Source of the DNA: Nitrosomonadales bacterium
Lineage (GTDB): Bacteria; Pseudomonadota; Gammaproteobacteria; Burkholderiales; Gallionellaceae
Assembly (NCBI GenBank): GCA_016218465.1
Contig: JACREA010000091.1
Coordinates: forward strand, 1 to 5,533
Direction of reading: 5' to 3'
Length of the DNA stretch: 5,533 nucleotides
Made by a program: the position numbers and the translations under genes. How positions within the stretch are numbered: position 1 is the stretch's first letter; each line of letters begins with the position of its first letter. Below the pieces are notes generated by a model. That model saw only the letters and a program-made list of their open reading frames with translations. It searched no databases and was not told where the DNA came from. Positions 4,846-5,533 of this stretch are shown piece after piece.

Positions 4846-4873
4846 TTGCCATTCCGGAATAGTACGGTATGGT
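4846..4873 (+). promoter_or_regulatory. Candidate promoter of the flavin reductase gene with overlapping palindrome
   Basis: TTGCCA (4846-4851; 5 of 6 to -35) and TATGGT (4868-4873; 4 of 6 to -10) are 16 bp apart and would give a leader of about 74 bases. The spacer contains ATTCCGGAAT (4851-4860), a perfect 10-bp palindrome. GTACT (4837-4841) and AGTAC (4861-4865) flank it, but with a different symmetry centre. Confidence 0.3.
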
Positions 4874-4938
4874 GAAAAATGGAATTTGCGGGTTCTTGGT
4901 ATCAGGGCAATAAGTCTCGGCTTCGAATATCTTTTGCG

Positions 4939-4944
4939 AAAGGA
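4939..4944 (+). promoter_or_regulatory. Ribosome binding site that fixes the flavin reductase start
   Basis: AAAGGA lies nine bases ahead of the ATG at 4954. It favours this start over an upstream in-frame ATG at 4879, which has no comparable site and would add 25 residues unlike the family. Confidence 0.6.
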
Positions 4945-4953
4945 TGTGCAGCG

Positions 4954-5490
4954 ATGACGAAAAAAAACTTCCCTTTATCCCGAGTTTACCGCCTGCTTGA
5001 GCCGGGTCCCGTTGTATTGGTGACCACCGCGCGCAAGGGCAAGGCGAACATCATGACCATGTCGTGGCAGACGATGATGGAGTTCGAACCTCCACTGGTA
5101 GGCTGCGTGATCAGCGGACGAAACTACAGCTTCGATGCGTTGCTGGCGACGAAAGAATGCGTGCTCAATATTCCGGCGGCGAATCTGGCGAAGCAGGTAG
5201 TGGGCGTCGGCAACTGCTCGGGGAAAAAGGTGGACAAGTTCAGGAAATTCAAGCTGACGCCGCTGCCCGCCTCGCAGGTGGCGCCGCCGCTGATCGCTGA
5301 GTGCTTCGCCAATCTCGAATGCAGAGTGGTCGATACGCGGATGGTGAACAAGTACAACTTCTTCGTGCTGGAGGTGGTCAAGGCGTGGATTGACCCATCA
5401 ATGAAAAATCCGCGTACGCTGCATCATCAGGGCAAGGGTGTTTTTAGCGTGGCAGGCGGCACGATCAAGCTGCCTTCCAAAATGAAGTAA
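4954..5490 (+). CDS. Flavin reductase-like FMN-binding domain protein
   Basis: This 178-residue protein has the Flavin_Reduct (split-barrel, DIM6/NTAB-like) pattern. PGPVVLVTTARKGKANIMTMSW (PGPVVLVTTARKGK 17-30, ANIMTMSW 31-38) is the first FMN-contact region. EFEPPLVGCVISGRNYSF (43-60) corresponds to the conserved 'PP...I' strand, and ECVLNIPAANL (68-78) to the 'vNip' strand. KKVDKFRKFKLTP (91-103) and ANLECRVVDTRMVNKYNFFVLEVV (LECRVVDTRM 121-130) complete the barrel. Members bind FMN and reduce it or other substrates with NAD(P)H, often serving a partner oxygenase or ferric reduction. No partner is visible here, so the substrate is unknown. Length is normal for the family and the protein should be cytoplasmic (no signal peptide). 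It is divergent from emrA, so the two may share control. Nothing follows but 43 bases to the window end. Confidence 0.85.
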   Translation: MTKKNFPLSRVYRLLEPGPVVLVTTARKGKANIMTMSWQTMMEFEPPLVGCVISGRNYSFDALLATKECVLNIPAANLAKQVVGVGNCSGKKVDKFRKFKLTPLPASQVAPPLIAECFANLECRVVDTRMVNKYNFFVLEVVKAWIDPSMKNPRTLHHQGKGVFSVAGGTIKLPSKMK

Positions 5491-5533
5491 TCGTAATCAT
5501 CCTGAAAAGTGCAGTTGACGGGTTTGTAGGTGC

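Noticed and set aside
4879..4953. Upstream extension of the flavin reductase to an ATG at 4879
   Set aside because: No ribosome site, the extra 25 residues do not fit the family, and they would overlap the promoter region; AAAGGA supports 4954.
5515..5520. TTGACG resembling a -35 box
   Set aside because: The matching -10 position falls beyond the window end, so nothing can be confirmed.

Overview
The window looks like an ordinary chromosomal stretch of a Gram-negative proteobacterium. A betaproteobacterium is my best guess, based on the moderately high GC, the YoaA-type helicase, a two-part EmrAB efflux pump, and REP-like 'CCCTTCGACAGGCTCAGGG' repeats that I associate from memory with Nitrosomonadales/Gallionellaceae-type genomes. 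The taxonomic call is inference. There are eight protein-coding loci: one cut by the window edge and one a remnant.

Layout. (1) Bases 1-553, minus strand: the N-terminal 184 codons of a YoaA/DinG-family Fe-S DNA helicase, with Walker A and all four cluster cysteines visible. (2) Bases 686-1242, plus strand: a translationally coupled DUF433-DUF5615 pair, a predicted toxin-antitoxin module. An imperfect palindrome follows at 1262-1300, then a truncated YgiT-type zinc-finger antitoxin (1330-1455) that keeps only its first CxxC. This is a small scrap-yard of TA parts between two housekeeping-like genes. (3) Bases 1462-4808, minus strand: an EmrAB-type multidrug efflux locus, transcribed emrA first and emrB second. 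The two genes are 545 bp apart instead of nearly abutting. The gap holds a complete GIY-YIG endonuclease gene bracketed by two 33-bp REP-like hairpin repeats in inverted orientation (32 of 33 positions identical), plus a third, rearranged copy. (4) Bases 4954-5490, plus strand: a flavin reductase-like FMN-binding protein, divergent from emrA across a 145-bp intergenic region with a perfect 10-bp palindrome. The last 43 bases hold no supportable feature.

How the parts work together. EmrA (periplasmic adaptor) and EmrB (14-TM proton-driven antiporter) should form one inner-membrane pump that needs an outer-membrane channel encoded elsewhere. The DUF433/DUF5615 pair should act as a self-contained addiction-type module. 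The GIY-YIG gene plus its repeats is the part that most deserves a second look. It resembles the logic of REP/RAYT systems (hairpin repeats bracketing a nuclease gene) but with a GIY-YIG nuclease instead of a Y1 transposase. The repeats have also been absorbed into the reading frame, giving the enzyme a roughly 40-residue repeat-encoded tail.
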